DNA of 64,000 nucleotides, taken from Parastagonospora avenae f. sp. tritici 18332-5. Its lineage: Eukaryota; Ascomycota; Dothideomycetes; Pleosporales; Phaeosphaeriaceae. The notes below the pieces were generated by a model, which was given only the letters and a program-made list of their open reading frames with translations, was not told where the DNA came from and made no database searches. Both the position numbers and the translations under genes were made by a program. The DNA is taken from assembly GCA_022559985.1 (NCBI GenBank), contig JAFJTR010000040.1, positions 124,001-188,000 of the forward strand. The letters are read 5' to 3'. Positions 20,901 to 31,088 of this stretch are shown here, piece after piece. The number at the start of each line of letters is the position of its first letter. The first letter of the stretch is position 1.

Positions 20901-21901
20901 CGATCGTCGGCGTGTTCTGCTACTGCGACAACAATGCGTACTACAGCACGTGAAATCTCTTCCACGCCGTCCTTGACATCGAGGAATGCGCGAACAAACT
21001 TCATAGCCTGTTCTCGCTCTACGCTGGCCTTTCCCTCTTTGACTAGTGACAAAATGACTAGGTAGTCGGTATGCAGTGCTCGCACAATGCGCAGGGATTT
21101 GCGATCTGTGAAGGCATACCGCATAACTCGATAGGCGGCTGCTACGACTTCGCGGCTGTCACTGAGCAGCATCGTCTGCATGCGGAGACCGAAAATGGAC
21201 CAAGCGAGATCGTATTTGAGTGTCGCGTGTCTCTTGAAGAGCAAGACCAGAGAGTTCGCTCGTTCGACGTAGTACTCAGGCTGCATGCCCTGTGACTCGA
21301 GTGCCTGCAGTATCTCGGCTAAGACAAAAGTCGGCGATTCTGTCTCATCGTCCTCCTCCTCTTCGGTCTTGGCGACATGTCGTGATGGTGACCGTGACAG
21401 ATTGCGTCGGAACAGATACGACAACCTGCTCTGGGGGTCGGCTGGCGGCGACTTGATTTCCTTGGATCGCTGAATCTCCGCGGCCAGACCTGACTTGAGC
21501 TGCGCTAGCTTCCGGTTTGATATGTTGAGCTGCTCCTCGACCTGGAGTCGCTGTTCTTTCTTGGCATTCTTCGCCGTCAAGGCCTCTAGCAGATTCTCCG
21601 ACCCGATCCTGATCTTGGTCTCCTTCTCTATCTGGTCCTGCAGCTCAGCCTGTCTCTGCTCCGAGGTGGTGTTGTCATTGTCGTCCACGGTAATGGCGTG
21701 CATGTCGAAGCTTGGGCGCGCTCGCGATTCGCCCGAGATGGTGGGCGTCAATTGGGTATTGAAGCTGCCCGGCCCCGTGTTTGCAGTCGCGTACGAGGCG
21801 GCATTCCGCGACATGACGCTGGCGGCCGCCGTGGTCGCAGACGATAGAGCGCGGCCATCTCTGGTTCGACTGGGCGCAAGAAGGGAGCCCTGGTCCGTCA
21901 T
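17923..21901 (-). CDS. ste16: Rictor/Ste16/Avo3, TORC2 subunit
   Basis: Scaffold subunit of TOR complex 2, acting at the plasma membrane in actin, lipid and AGC-kinase control. Exons 21901-18428, 18380-18217 and 18166-17923 give 1293 aa. Residues ~75-140 form a coiled-coil/HR1-like segment (LQDQIEKETKIRIGSENLLE). The long helical-repeat body carries Rictor_N and Rictor_M regions (AGGMGVLADALGEGSYHAAE, NNFLPLRSLLWSLQIPTPHV, SFQKWRWDVILNIIQGPLHN) and a Rictor_V-type part (DFAMEDDDPEIVVKVKGCLW, FYVLGLISRSLHGQE). The tail is acidic (EEEDEEQDDDSSESESDSD). The first intron, 18427-18381, has a GC donor (GCAAGT) and a TTTAG acceptor; no GT donor gives a working frame. The start ATG at 21901 precedes an N-terminus rich in Ser/Ala. 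Family assignment is strong from overall sequence; complex membership is from family knowledge. Confidence 0.9.
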
Positions 21902-22751
21902 ATGGCCTTCACCCTAGGCTTCCCAACCACATCGCATGTCTCGATCGCGGCGATGCCTTCCTCGTGCCGCATGAGCTGTCGTCGTAGGTCCAAAGTGGTC
22001 AGGCGCGGTCGGGTGGGGGCTTGTGGCTGAAGAGAGAAGGAGCGGCGGCGGAGACTGTGTCGGCAGTGCGGGAGGTGTGGCTACTGAGCGTGTCTGGCGG
22101 ATAGGGACAGTGAGGGCGCGGGCGAGGGTGAGGAACTGCAATTGATGGTGTAGCGCGGCTCCAGCGTGGGCATCAATAGGGACGTTGCCCGCCAACGTCT
22201 CCAGAGTCGCAGCCCTGGAGCGGGACCCGTCTAGGCGTCCGTGCCATCTCTCCTCCCATGTGGCCCGCCTTGCCGCATCTGCAGCAGCTGCATGCTCGAG
22301 GATCCGCGAACCTCACCATGCTGGCCTGATGTCGCCCGCATTTGACCCAACAATATCTTCGGCAGCAGCAGCTTTACCCTCTCAGGTGGACTCAAAGGCA
22401 GAGGCAAGCTCCGAGACTGTCACGTGCACCGTGCACCGTGCGCTTGCAGCCGTTGTCCCAGAGCTCCCATGGCGGAGGTCGCCGATAGCCATGCCGACGA
22501 ATGGCATCGCGTGCCTCGCCGCCTCTCATGTCGGCATCCAGAGCTTGTTCGCGCTCTAATCGTGAACAGGAACACCGTGCAGTTCGGCGGACGCCGTTAG
22601 TGGTCATCAGATAAGACCTCGCCAATTGATGCTATAACTGCTTCACTTCTCCTTCGTCCAAGCTAGCATTACTCACACCTAGCTACGACTGACTTCACAG
22701 CTACACAGCACCAAGCTCTATCAAGTCTTCCTTCACACAGCTTCACTTATC
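21902..22751. promoter_or_regulatory. divergent promoter of ste16-like and uricase genes
   Basis: 850 bp between head-to-head genes. HGATAR matches include AGATAA at 22609-22614, about 140 bp before the uricase ATG, and TTATCA at 22747-22752 touching the start. GATA-factor control would fit a purine-catabolic gene but is inferred. A Pro/Arg-rich frame at 22185-22559 has no domain signature and is not called. Confidence 0.4.
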
Positions 22752-23753
22752 ATGTCTCAGCTCTCTTATGCCCGCTACGGCAAGGACAATGTCCGCCTAT
22801 ACAAGGTCGACAAAGACCCCAAGACCGGCATCCATACCATCGTTGAGCAGACGATCCGCATTCTGCTAGAGGGAGACATCGAGACTTCGTAAGCTGCTTG
22901 CACCCGCGAATTCAGCTCCTACTAATGCACCAAAGATACACGAAGGCAGACAACTCAGTCGTCGTTGCTACCGACACCCAGAAGCAGACCACGTACATCC
23001 TCGCCAAGCAGCACCCGATTGATCCTCCCGAGCAGTTCGCCGCCATCATTGGTGACCACTTCATCGCGACCTACCCGCATATTCACGCAGCGCACGTTAA
23101 GATCATCCAGCACCGATGGACCCGCATAAACATCGACGGCAAACCGCACCCACACTCGTTCTACCGCGATGGCGATGAGCTCCGCGTCGTCGAGTCTGTT
23201 ACAAGGGAAGGCCAGGGCGTTTCCATCCGCTCCAAGATTGAAAAGCTGCTCGTACTCAAGAGCACGGGATCTGCTTTCCACGGCTTCCACCGTGATGAAT
23301 TCACTAAGCTCCCCGAGACCTGGGACCGCATCCTCAGCACGGACATCGAGGCTGGGTGGCAATGGAAGCTTTTCAAGAACGCTGCGGAAGCCAAGTCAAT
23401 TGACTTCAACGCTGCATGGAAAGCTGCAAGAGAAATCACTATGAAGATCTTTGCCGAGGACGAGAGCGCCAGCGTCCAGGCGACAATGTACAAGATGTGC
23501 GAGAAGATACTGGCTACCGTTCCGGAAATTGACGCTGTTGACTATGCGCTACCCAACAAGCACTACTTTGAGATTGGTATCTTTGACCAGCTATCTCAAA
23601 CTGTACATATAGCTAACAAATCTTGTAGACCTCTCATGGCACAAAGGCATTCAGAACACGGGCAAGGACGCAACCGTTCTCGCTCCCCAAAGTGACCCGA
23701 ATGGTCTCATTCAGTGCACCGTCACCCGCAAGGACACTAAGTCGAAATTATAG
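22752..23753 (+). CDS. uaZ: uricase (urate oxidase), peroxisomal
   Basis: Oxidises urate to 5-hydroxyisourate in purine catabolism. Exons 22752-22888, 22936-23576, 23629-23753 give 300 aa, the standard length. Family features: SYARYGKDNVRLYKV at the N-terminus, the TDTQKQTTYILAKQ segment containing the active-site Thr, HPHSFYRDG, and STGSAFHGFHRDEFTKLPET. The last exon carries DLSWHKGIQNTGKD, then APQSDPNGLIQCTV. The protein ends in Ser-Lys-Leu, a type-1 peroxisomal targeting signal encoded by the final exon. The promoter has GATA-type motifs. It stands about 11 kb from the ureide-type module at 3672-11369, with unrelated genes between, so any functional link is metabolic only. Confidence 0.96.
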
Positions 23754-24250
23754 ATGAAGATATGGGTAGTGCTTTTTCTTTCCTTCTCACGAAATGACTG
23801 GCTTTTAACTACTGCTGGAAATTTATTGCGCTTTGCCGGGGACGTCAGATGTTGAGAGTAGAACCATGATACCACTTGTATAGATCTGAATTGGAGGATG
23901 GAAGGTGGAGAGTAGAAGATTACATAGCGAGCAGAACCTGAAATGAAATCTGCAATTACAATATAATAGACCCATGCATCATGATCTATTCAAATGGTAA
24001 AAAAAAACATCAATGTGGAAGGGAAAGAGGAACCCTTCTTCGCATCGATTGGGGTGATGACATAAGCACATGACGCTCGTTCGCTGCTTCCCAAAAGTTT
24101 CTCGAGCCGCATCATCGGCAGCGCATCACCGACAAGTTGACGACCCCACCAAAGAGATTCTCCCACAACTCCTACGTATGCCTCTGCAGTCGCGATTTGA
24201 ACATTTACACATCTGACACCTCGAGTAGCGCTTTCGACGACTTCACGAAT
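23754..24250. other. intergenic, uricase 3' UTR and TOM6 promoter
   Basis: About 500 bp with an AT-rich stretch near 23950-24010 including a short A run. No coding or RNA gene seen. Confidence 0.5.
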
Positions 24251-24547
24251 ATGCCTCCCAAGCAGATCCACGGAAAGGGCCGCACGCTCGCCGAGCCCAG
24301 CTTTGCGGCGAACACACTACACGCCTTCACAGACAAGGAGAACAGGAGTGTTGTCACTGCGATTGGCCTGTTTGCTGTAAGAACTCCCCCGAGCTGGATG
24401 GCGATGATTCCCGGTGAACAGCCATCTGAAGCAGGAACCATAGAATATGATGGTAGCGCATGATATAGACAGAGACTAACAGTACATGCGCAGATTGGCG
24501 TCACATTCCTCCACAGCAGCTGGGCTGAGATCCTCCTGCCCGCGTAA
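24251..24547 (+). CDS. tom6: Tom6-like mitochondrial outer-membrane import subunit (micro-protein)
   Basis: A 59-aa protein from two exons, 24251-24376 and 24494-24547, joined by a 117-bp intron (GTAAGA donor, CGCAG acceptor). The N-terminus is basic and polar (MPPKQIHGKGRTLAEPSF). It is followed by FTDKENRSVVTAIGLFA and a single hydrophobic segment IGVTFLHSSWAEILLPA. The ENRSV...F...FL.SSW.E.LLP pattern is what I recall for fungal Tom6, a small tail-anchored subunit that stabilises the TOM core complex. Size, topology and C-terminal LLP ending agree. It is easily missed because neither exon is long. Assignment rests on short-sequence resemblance. Confidence 0.7.
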
Positions 24548-25770
24548 ACGATCTACACGTTAAAGATGTCGAAGCACACGCCATGAGGCCAGACGAGCCG
24601 CACGACGGGCCACAGTGCCCTGTAAAGCTCTTACAACTGTACAAAAGTTGGGGAACAGTAGAGGAAAGGACATGATGATGGCGTTTAGGAAGCACACATC
24701 TATGACTGATGGTTAGTTCCGGTCGTATAGATCACCACGACGAAATATCTGTACAACACCTGAAACAACATCTACACACCTTACTCGCACCACTCCACAT
24801 TCCTCATTCTCACATCAATCTCAGTCATCCAGATCTTCCATCCCGTCTTTAAACTAATCCCATATCAATCCCTACGTCACACCTCCCTCCCGCTCACTAC
24901 AAATAATCTGAAACCCAATCTGCACCACCATCCTACCCCCTCCTCCCTCCTCGAACATTCCACGCAGCCTTTACCAAGAACAACCAAGCACCTGTCTCCT
25001 CCCTGTGACAGAATGCTTGGTGCGTCTAGCTCAGACACTGTAGCTGTAGTGCGACACCCGCCGCCCGAACCCGCACTCCCCTTCCCGAGCACGTCAACGC
25101 TGCGTGTCGTTTCGTCACGCTAAAAGTGTCAAAACTAAGTGGTCTGATACTCGCGTGGTGGGAGCGTGTTGTTTCTGAACGGATATCGGATGGGAGGCGT
25201 GCCGTGGGCGTGGGAACATGTAGATTTGCGGCGTGGCGGGTGAGGAGGCGGTAAGAGGGTTGGTTTTGCGGCTGTGAGGAGTCGGTTTGAGTGAGTGTTG
25301 GCGGACTCGCTGGCTGGCGGTACGTGGGTGAATGGAAGAGCGTGTAGAAGCGCTGGTGGCGCGCGCGTGCCCGTAAGGCACAGTGAATTCAAGCATTCAA
25401 ACAGTCATCAATCATCAGACAATCTGCCTTGCGAATAATAGCGAGAGAAATATTTGTTTCTTGAAATTACGTTCAAAATCGTACAATGCAAAGCCCCCGC
25501 CCCGGACAAAATCAACAGTCCGGCTGTGAAAGACAAGTTATGAGAGCAATGCTCGCTAAATAATTAACAACAGCAGAGATGGCGGGCTAAATACTATGCA
25601 AAGATTGATAGAGAGAGTGAGTGAGAAAACAGGCCAACCAAAGACCTGCACACAATTGCGCCTCGCCGTATATGCGTTTATAGATAAAGGGGAGAATGGG
25701 GGTGCTCTAGTGTACCCTGCCAGAAAGAAATGGTGTCGTAGCATGATATGATGCTGGGGTATCTCAATTC
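24548..25770. other. intergenic, convergent, pyrimidine-rich
   Basis: 1.2 kb between converging tom6 and noxR genes. The segment 24780-25000 is strongly C/T-biased on the plus strand. Short minus-strand frames at 24877-25092 and 25115-25396 are low-complexity and not called. Likely 3' UTRs. Confidence 0.5.
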
Positions 25771-27605
25771 TAAACTTCTCTAACCCAAACCTGAGGAGTA
25801 TTTTAGCATTTGCCCACGACCAGGGAATGTGAAGGGGAAGACTTACCTCCAGTTTCGCCATATCACTGTTCTCCTTTCTCGCCATACTCTTGGCTGTGTC
25901 GATGGCCATGTCGAGATCGTCTTGATCCGCCATGGTGATCATGTCGCCATCGTCTTTGAACTCGACCTTGAAGTTATTCCGTACGCCGAATTTCTCCTTG
26001 ATCTGTTGGCAGAAGTCGCGCATCGAGGTATCCTGGCCAATGAAGACATAACGAGTGTCTCCAGCATGAACCTTGACTCGAATCTTGCTGCCCACGTTGG
26101 CACGGTTGCTGCCACCGGATCGGTTGGAGCGTGCGGGCGACCGTTTCCTTGACTTGGAGCGAGACATCATCTCGAACTCGGCATCGTCAAGATCGCTACC
26201 GTCGTAATCGTCTTCGTCCTCCTCCTCAATGTATGCAGGTCGTCTGCTTTGTTTTGAGCGAGCGTATTGGCCACGGCTTCCACGAGATGGCTGGCTGTAA
26301 CCATCGTCCTCATAGTAATCGTCAATAATGTCATCATCAGATCCACGACGACGCGGCTTGTTGTCACGCTGCTGCGGCCTATTCCGCTGAGACTCGCTGC
26401 GACTAGGTGGAGGTCGCTCAGACGCAGAGCGTTGTGTACCTTGGCGACGAGGAGGCTCGGGCTGTTGCTGATCGAATGCTGCCCGTCCAAGGTTTAGTGG
26501 CTGTGGCTTCGGACCTCCGCCGCGCACTGATTGAGCGCGGCTCATGGCAGCAGGAGCATCGCCGCTTCCGTTGGATTTCCGGCCGCCGTCGGACTCTGGG
26601 GGTGGGGTCGGTGGGAACATGTTGCGGTTCATGGGCGGTTCCGACTGTTGGCGTACTCGGCTTTGGAGCTCCGGCTTTACCAAGTTGGTAGCGGCGAACG
26701 AGAGCTTCTCTTCGGGTCTGTCGTCCTTTGCTACAGTTGCACCCTTCTTGATCTCGGATCCAGCGAATCCGGTGAAGGCGTTGGCTCGGTCAGACGCGGC
26801 TACCAGGCGTGCCTTTCCAAGATAGTCTTTGGTCTTCAAGTTCTTCACTTTGGCTTCGTTTGGACGGTATACAATGCCGACGGGGATGGAGAAGACCGTG
26901 TAGCCCTGGGTCTAGTCAGTACGAAGGTTAAACATCCTTGTTCTGCAGCCGTACCTCTGCATTCTCGTTGATGGCCTCGTCAATTACGTCGTGGTCAGGA
27001 ACCACCTTCTCCTTCGCAGCGAATGACAGATCCTGCAGACCCGCATCCCTCTGCTGCAGGTAGATGTAGCAGAGACCACGGTTGAATAGGACCTCGCAAG
27101 AATACAGCTTGAACTTCAAGCCAAGTTGCTCGTAGTCGATGTTGTTGTTGCCGCGCAGGTACAGGAGCGTGTCATTGAAGTTGGCTAGGGCCTCCTCGAA
27201 GTCGCCCATGAGGAAGTTGGACACACCCTGCTGGAAGTATGCGACGGCGAGATACTGGTCCAGACGCACAGCGCGCTGGTAGCAATCGACCTGTAGAGTG
27301 TGAGCGCGAGTCCAAGCGTATAGACAGGGCCTGTCCGTCACTTACCGCCTTCTCATGCTCGCCGAGTGTCGCATGGATGACACCGCAGTTGAACAGGATC
27401 TTGGACGTGTCGGAGATGCCCTCGAAGACCTTCAATGCCTCGTCGAACTCGTTGTTATCGTAGCTGGCGAGGGCTGCCACCCAGGTTTCGATTTCCTGCC
27501 CCGCTATCAGTTGTTGATTTCTCGGAAGGAAGGCGCCTTCGGTCCTTCGTGTTCGCGTGCGGAAGGACCGAAGGCGGGACGAGCACGCACCTGCTTCAGA
27601 GACAT
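25771..27605 (-). CDS. noxR: NADPH oxidase regulator NoxR (p67phox-like)
   Basis: Activator of fungal NADPH oxidases NoxA/NoxB, used in polarity and differentiation. Five exons: 27605-27591, 27495-27346, 27290-26955, 26905-25847, 25791-25771, giving 526 aa. Exon 1 encodes only MSLKQ and the last exon only VWVREV plus stop. Residues ~6-170 are TPR repeats that bind Rac (SYDNNEFDEALKVFEG, AVAYFQQGVSNFLMGDFEEA, SCEVLFNRGLCYIYL). The activation segment follows (YTVFSIPVGIVYRPNEAKV...KDYLGKARLVAA). Then comes a long Pro/Arg/Ser-rich linker with acidic clusters. A C-terminal PB1 domain starts at KIRVKVHAGDTRYVFIGQDT and ends at MAKLEV. Intron 27496-27590 contains a perfect 15-bp hairpin. The domain order TPR, linker, PB1 is diagnostic of fungal NoxR. 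Confidence 0.92.
27534..27576. repeat. perfect 15-bp inverted repeat inside noxR intron 1
   Basis: Arms 27534-27548 and 27562-27576 are exact reverse complements (CGCCTTCGGTCCTTC / GAAGGACCGAAGGCG) separated by a 13-nt loop. The hairpin lies wholly inside the 95-bp first intron of noxR. Confidence 0.9.
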
Positions 27606-28580
27606 GACGAGTGGTTCTTTCACTAGTTACCCGGCAGTATGGTGTCGTCAAGTCTCAGTGAGCAATTGCTCCTACTCCTCGGTACGGATGGATAGGCGGT
27701 GCTCCAGTTCGTGCGCGTTCAGACCAAGTTCCTCCTCTTTGCTTCGTGCAGATTACAGGGTAGCCACCGGGGCTATATGGTGGGCGCAACGTCGGGTATT
27801 ATGTGGTTATGTGGTGGTAGCGAGAGTGACGCCACAATTAGAGCTAAGAGTAGTGTATGTGGGAATGCGGTGGTGGACTTGTGCCAGAAAAACGATTGTA
27901 CAGCGCGCAGGTGATCAGGCACAAGTTGGCGGGTCGGGCGAGGGAGTAGGAGGTTTCGAGCGCAGCACTGGAGGAGACACAGTGAATTTGGCGGGCGGTT
28001 GCAGGGTGGCTCAGGTGGGGAGATCAAATCTGAGTCCCAGCGCGTCTGAAGACAAGCCTTGGCTGGCACCGCGGCTACGTGCACGACTCGACATGATTGG
28101 CCCCCTGCATCGTGAAGCCCATATCCACAGCGGTTACGGCCTTGTCCTGCTGTCTACCACGCCGCAAACCCGTCCCATGCCAGCCTGACAACAACGCCAT
28201 CGTCGAACTCTGTTCAGAGTCCTACGTTGTTTCTACGCGCCGCTGTCAGCCTGCAGCTGCTTTCGCTCCGATCTCCAGTGTCGCCGCGCCGCAGCAAACA
28301 TCGAGTCAATCGAGTCTGCCCCCTTGCCATCGTGAGCTGGCTGCGTTTGAGAAGCGTTACATGGCCGGCTACCGACTGAGACAGCCACGTGACGGCACCT
28401 CAGTGCAGCAGCCACTCATCCGATCGCCTGGGGCTTCCAGGCATGAACGCATGAACCGACCAGGCCTCGCGCAGTCCGTGTTCGTGCATGTTCAGTTTCG
28501 GGCCTAGATTTCCAGGCACATGCCCAGGAGATCTACGACCAGGCACGGCAGCTGCGTGGCACTTCATTACCACAAATTGA
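27606..28580. other. intergenic, noxR promoter
   Basis: About 1 kb upstream of noxR and beyond the 3' end of the CCS gene. A long plus-strand frame (27355-28188) crosses noxR exons antisense and has no domain signature. Nothing else is seen. Confidence 0.5.
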
Positions 28581-28728
28581 GCCTCATTTATCTTGGTATA
28601 GCCTCATTTCTCACTTGGTACAATCTCATACCTATACTGCTTGGTAGAGCTGCATGTTTAGCTTGGTAGAGCCTCTTCGGCCTTGTTGAGCCTCTTCGGC
28701 CTTGTTGAGCCTCATATAACTTGGCAAT
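28581..28728. repeat. degenerate minisatellite, seven ~19-26-bp units
   Basis: Seven units beginning GCCTC or close variants and ending in CTTGGTA or CTTGTTGA: 28581-28600, 28601-28622, 28623-28648, 28649-28670, 28671-28689, 28690-28708, 28709-28728. Units five and six are identical 19-mers (GCCTCTTCGGCCTTGTTGA). The array starts 9 bp beyond the CCS stop codon, so it probably lies in that 3' UTR. Confidence 0.75.
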
Positions 28729-28737
28729 GCTTCACGA

Positions 28738-29706
28738 TCACAGCATGCCACGATCGCGCTGTTCATCGCGCTCCTGCCAGACCGTCTTCCCCGAACACGA
28801 GCATACGGTCTTGTCGTCTGAGATAGCACTATCAGCATGGTTTCACACCAAGCGATGACTCGCTTCCAGCAGACAAATCGAAAAAGCACTTACTATCCCA
28901 GACACCTGCGCTCCGTGCGATGACGCCTACTAGCGTATCCGGATCGTTCTTGTCAAACTGCGAAACGTTAGGGCCGCTGACGATCATGTAATCGAGTTGC
29001 ACTGACCTTCCCGTCCTGCTGTTTGGCGACGACGATACTCCGTCCGATCATCTCCCAGATGTGTATCGGTTTGTCTAAGAAGACGGCGCCAACACCACCC
29101 TTTCCTACTTCCACTGTACCAAACACGCCCCGACATGGTTTGCCTTCGTTCTTAGCCTTCGAGGCTTCCCATATAGCACCCACAGTTTCAGGGCCTTCAG
29201 AAATGTCACCACTTTCTCGCACAGTGGCGTGATAGGTCCCAGGCGACAGTCCTCGAATGCTCAAATCGATGATGGACATCCCAGGTGCTACTTCGACCAT
29301 CCGTGCCAATCCGCGAACCTTGTTCTCTATATGGGCAGCGTGTGATTCCAAGATGCACACTGCAGCGCCTGAATATGCTTGTTAATCTCCAGCACTGAAA
29401 CCGGAGAATCGCATACTCACTGTCCGACTTTCCAGAACCACGTAGAATAGCATCGCGACCGGTAGACTGGATTGCCTCAACTATTGCAGAAGGTGGAGCA
29501 GTGCCTTCAACAGAGACTAGTTGGTCCTCAAGATTTGCTGAAACTTTGTGAATTCCTATGTCATGGTCAGCACTTGCTCTGACGTATTGGCGATAGCCGA
29601 CAGCGCTCGTACCACTCAGTTGCTGCAAGCTGCCTTCAATGTCATTGATGCAACTTTGGCAGGTCATAGGCACTGCGAATACCGTTTCGAAGACTAGGAC
29701 CGTCAT
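28738..29706 (-). CDS. ccs1: copper chaperone for superoxide dismutase
   Basis: Delivers copper to, and helps oxidise, Cu/Zn superoxide dismutase in the cytosol and mitochondrial intermembrane space. Five exons: 29706-29613, 29555-29421, 29368-29007, 28957-28894, 28817-28738, giving 244 aa, the expected size. Domain 1 has the copper-binding MTCQSC motif near residues 14-19 in an Atx1-like fold. Domain 2 is SOD1-like (GLARMVEVAPGMSIIDLSIR, GLSPGTYHATVRESGDIS). Domain 3, split over the last two exons, contains IARSAGVWDN, then the CSC copper-transfer motif in DKTVCSCSGKTVWQER. Splicing of the 76-bp last intron is essential to reach the CSC motif, which confirms the model. Head-to-head with uL13m over 303 bp. 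A minisatellite follows the stop codon. Confidence 0.93.
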
Positions 29707-30009
29707 TTTGGCAAAAGAACTTTGTGATGTGAAATCAAAAAGCTTGAGCAAGTTGGTGGTGCTTGACTTGGTCGATTTGAAATCGCCCGCCCGCGGGCAA
29801 TGCCCGAATACCGACCACACGTGATCGCGCAGCATCGCAGCTTCCGCGAAATTGTTCCATGCGGCTTGGCATCTTCAATTCGACATCGCGAGCAACACGA
29901 CCACGCCACTCCCGTCTTCCGTCGTCTTCTACGATCGCAGCAATCCCCAGAGCCGCCGGAAATAGGCGCATTCATATAGCACACCGGCCATTGGCCTCAC
30001 ACAGCCAAC
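29707..30009. promoter_or_regulatory. short bidirectional promoter, ccs1 / uL13m
   Basis: 303 bp separate the two start codons, so the promoters must overlap. I can name no specific motif. Confidence 0.5.
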
Positions 30010-30605
30010 ATGTCGCAAACCGTAGGCAAGGTACGCACCCATCGGACCTCCGCATCCCAACCTCACATCCACCTCAAGCCCATATACTCACAATCCCGCA
30101 GACCCGCCTCGCCTACGCCCGCGCATGGCACCTCATCGACATCGGCTCCGACCCACGCGCCCTCGGCCGCGTCGCCTCCTCCATCGCCCTAATCCTGATG
30201 GGCAAGCACAAGCCCATCTTCGACCCATCCACCGACTGCGGCGACTACGTCGTCGCCATCGACTGCACCAACATCCACACGACGGGCAAAAAGCGCTTCC
30301 AGAAGCTGTACCGCACACACACGACGCGGCCGGGCTCGCTCAAGGAAATCAGCATGGACCGCATGATTGCCAAGTGGGGCGGTGGCGAGGTGCTGCGCAA
30401 AGCGGTCAGTGGCATGTTGCCGAAGAATCGGCTCAGGAAGGAGAGATTGGCGAGGTTGAAGACGTTTGAGGAGAGGGCGCATCCGTATGGGGAGAATATT
30501 CTTAGGGTGGAGAATGGAGGCGGCCAGAGTGTGCTGGATCATGAGGAGGTGCAGAGGACGTTGAGGGCGGCGAAGGAGGGGCCGAAGGCAGATGCTGCGT
30601 TATGA
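30010..30605 (+). CDS. mrpl23: mitochondrial large-subunit ribosomal protein uL13m
   Basis: Component of the mitochondrial 54S subunit (yeast MRPL23, bacterial L13). Exon 1, 30010-30030, encodes MSQTVGK; a 71-bp intron leads to exon 2, 30102-30605; total 174 aa. L13 signatures: RAWHLIDIGSDPRALGRVAS at the N-terminus, the GKHKPIFDPSTDCGDYVVAI core, TGKKRFQKLYRTHTTRPG, and AVSGMLPKNRLRKERLARL, then HPYGENIL. No cleavable presequence is obvious; several fungal L13m proteins start this way. Shares its promoter with ccs1 and converges on the RCC1 gene. Confidence 0.94.
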
Positions 30606-31088
30606 TGCTAGGAAGGACTGTATAGATGCGTCAGGGAAGCATGTCATTCCAGGTTGGAGTTTTGGGACGGAGCGGAAGCTCTCGCTGGCTGGAAAGGCCG
30701 GCAACTGCATATTATGTATCATAGTGGCGAGCTTTGACGCTTAGCTATAAGAGCAATGTACGAACATCTCACACAAATTACACGTCAGGACGCTTCATTT
30801 TCATCAAGAGGAAAAGCATCATATTGTACTACTACAAGTGGCAATAACACCCTCCAGGTCCCATCGAGCGTAATAGCACGCCCGCGACCCGATGCCTTGC
30901 CACGCCAGCCATTGAAGTAAGTCTAAACCCTCCCAAGCTCAGAAGACCGCTCTGCATGAATCTGCACATGTATCAAAAACGCCTTGTATGCCAATCTGTA
31001 AAGCCTTGAGAAGCTCAGGAAAAGAAAAACGTAAATGTCGAAGATGGATATCGCAATCTGGTATCGAAGGAAATGGAAGAGGAGCACA
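30606..31088. other. intergenic, convergent 3' ends
   Basis: About 480 bp between the stop codons of uL13m and RCC1. No coding, tRNA or repeat signal seen. Confidence 0.5.

Noticed and set aside
22185..22559. 124-codon frame upstream of uricase
   Set aside because: Low-complexity Ala/Pro/Arg composition and no recognisable domain; more likely promoter sequence.
3672..23753. One large nitrogen-catabolic gene cluster including OPT transporter and uricase
   Set aside because: Unrelated genes (ankyrin protein, RING/LON, TORC2 scaffold) intervene; only 3672-11369 is compact enough to support a module.
24780..25000. Pyrimidine-rich tract as a possible coding region on the minus strand
   Set aside because: Frames are low-complexity and short; simple sequence bias is the easier explanation.
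27355..28188. 277-codon plus-strand open frame
   Set aside because: It runs antisense over noxR exons and has no domain, start context or codon pattern of a gene.
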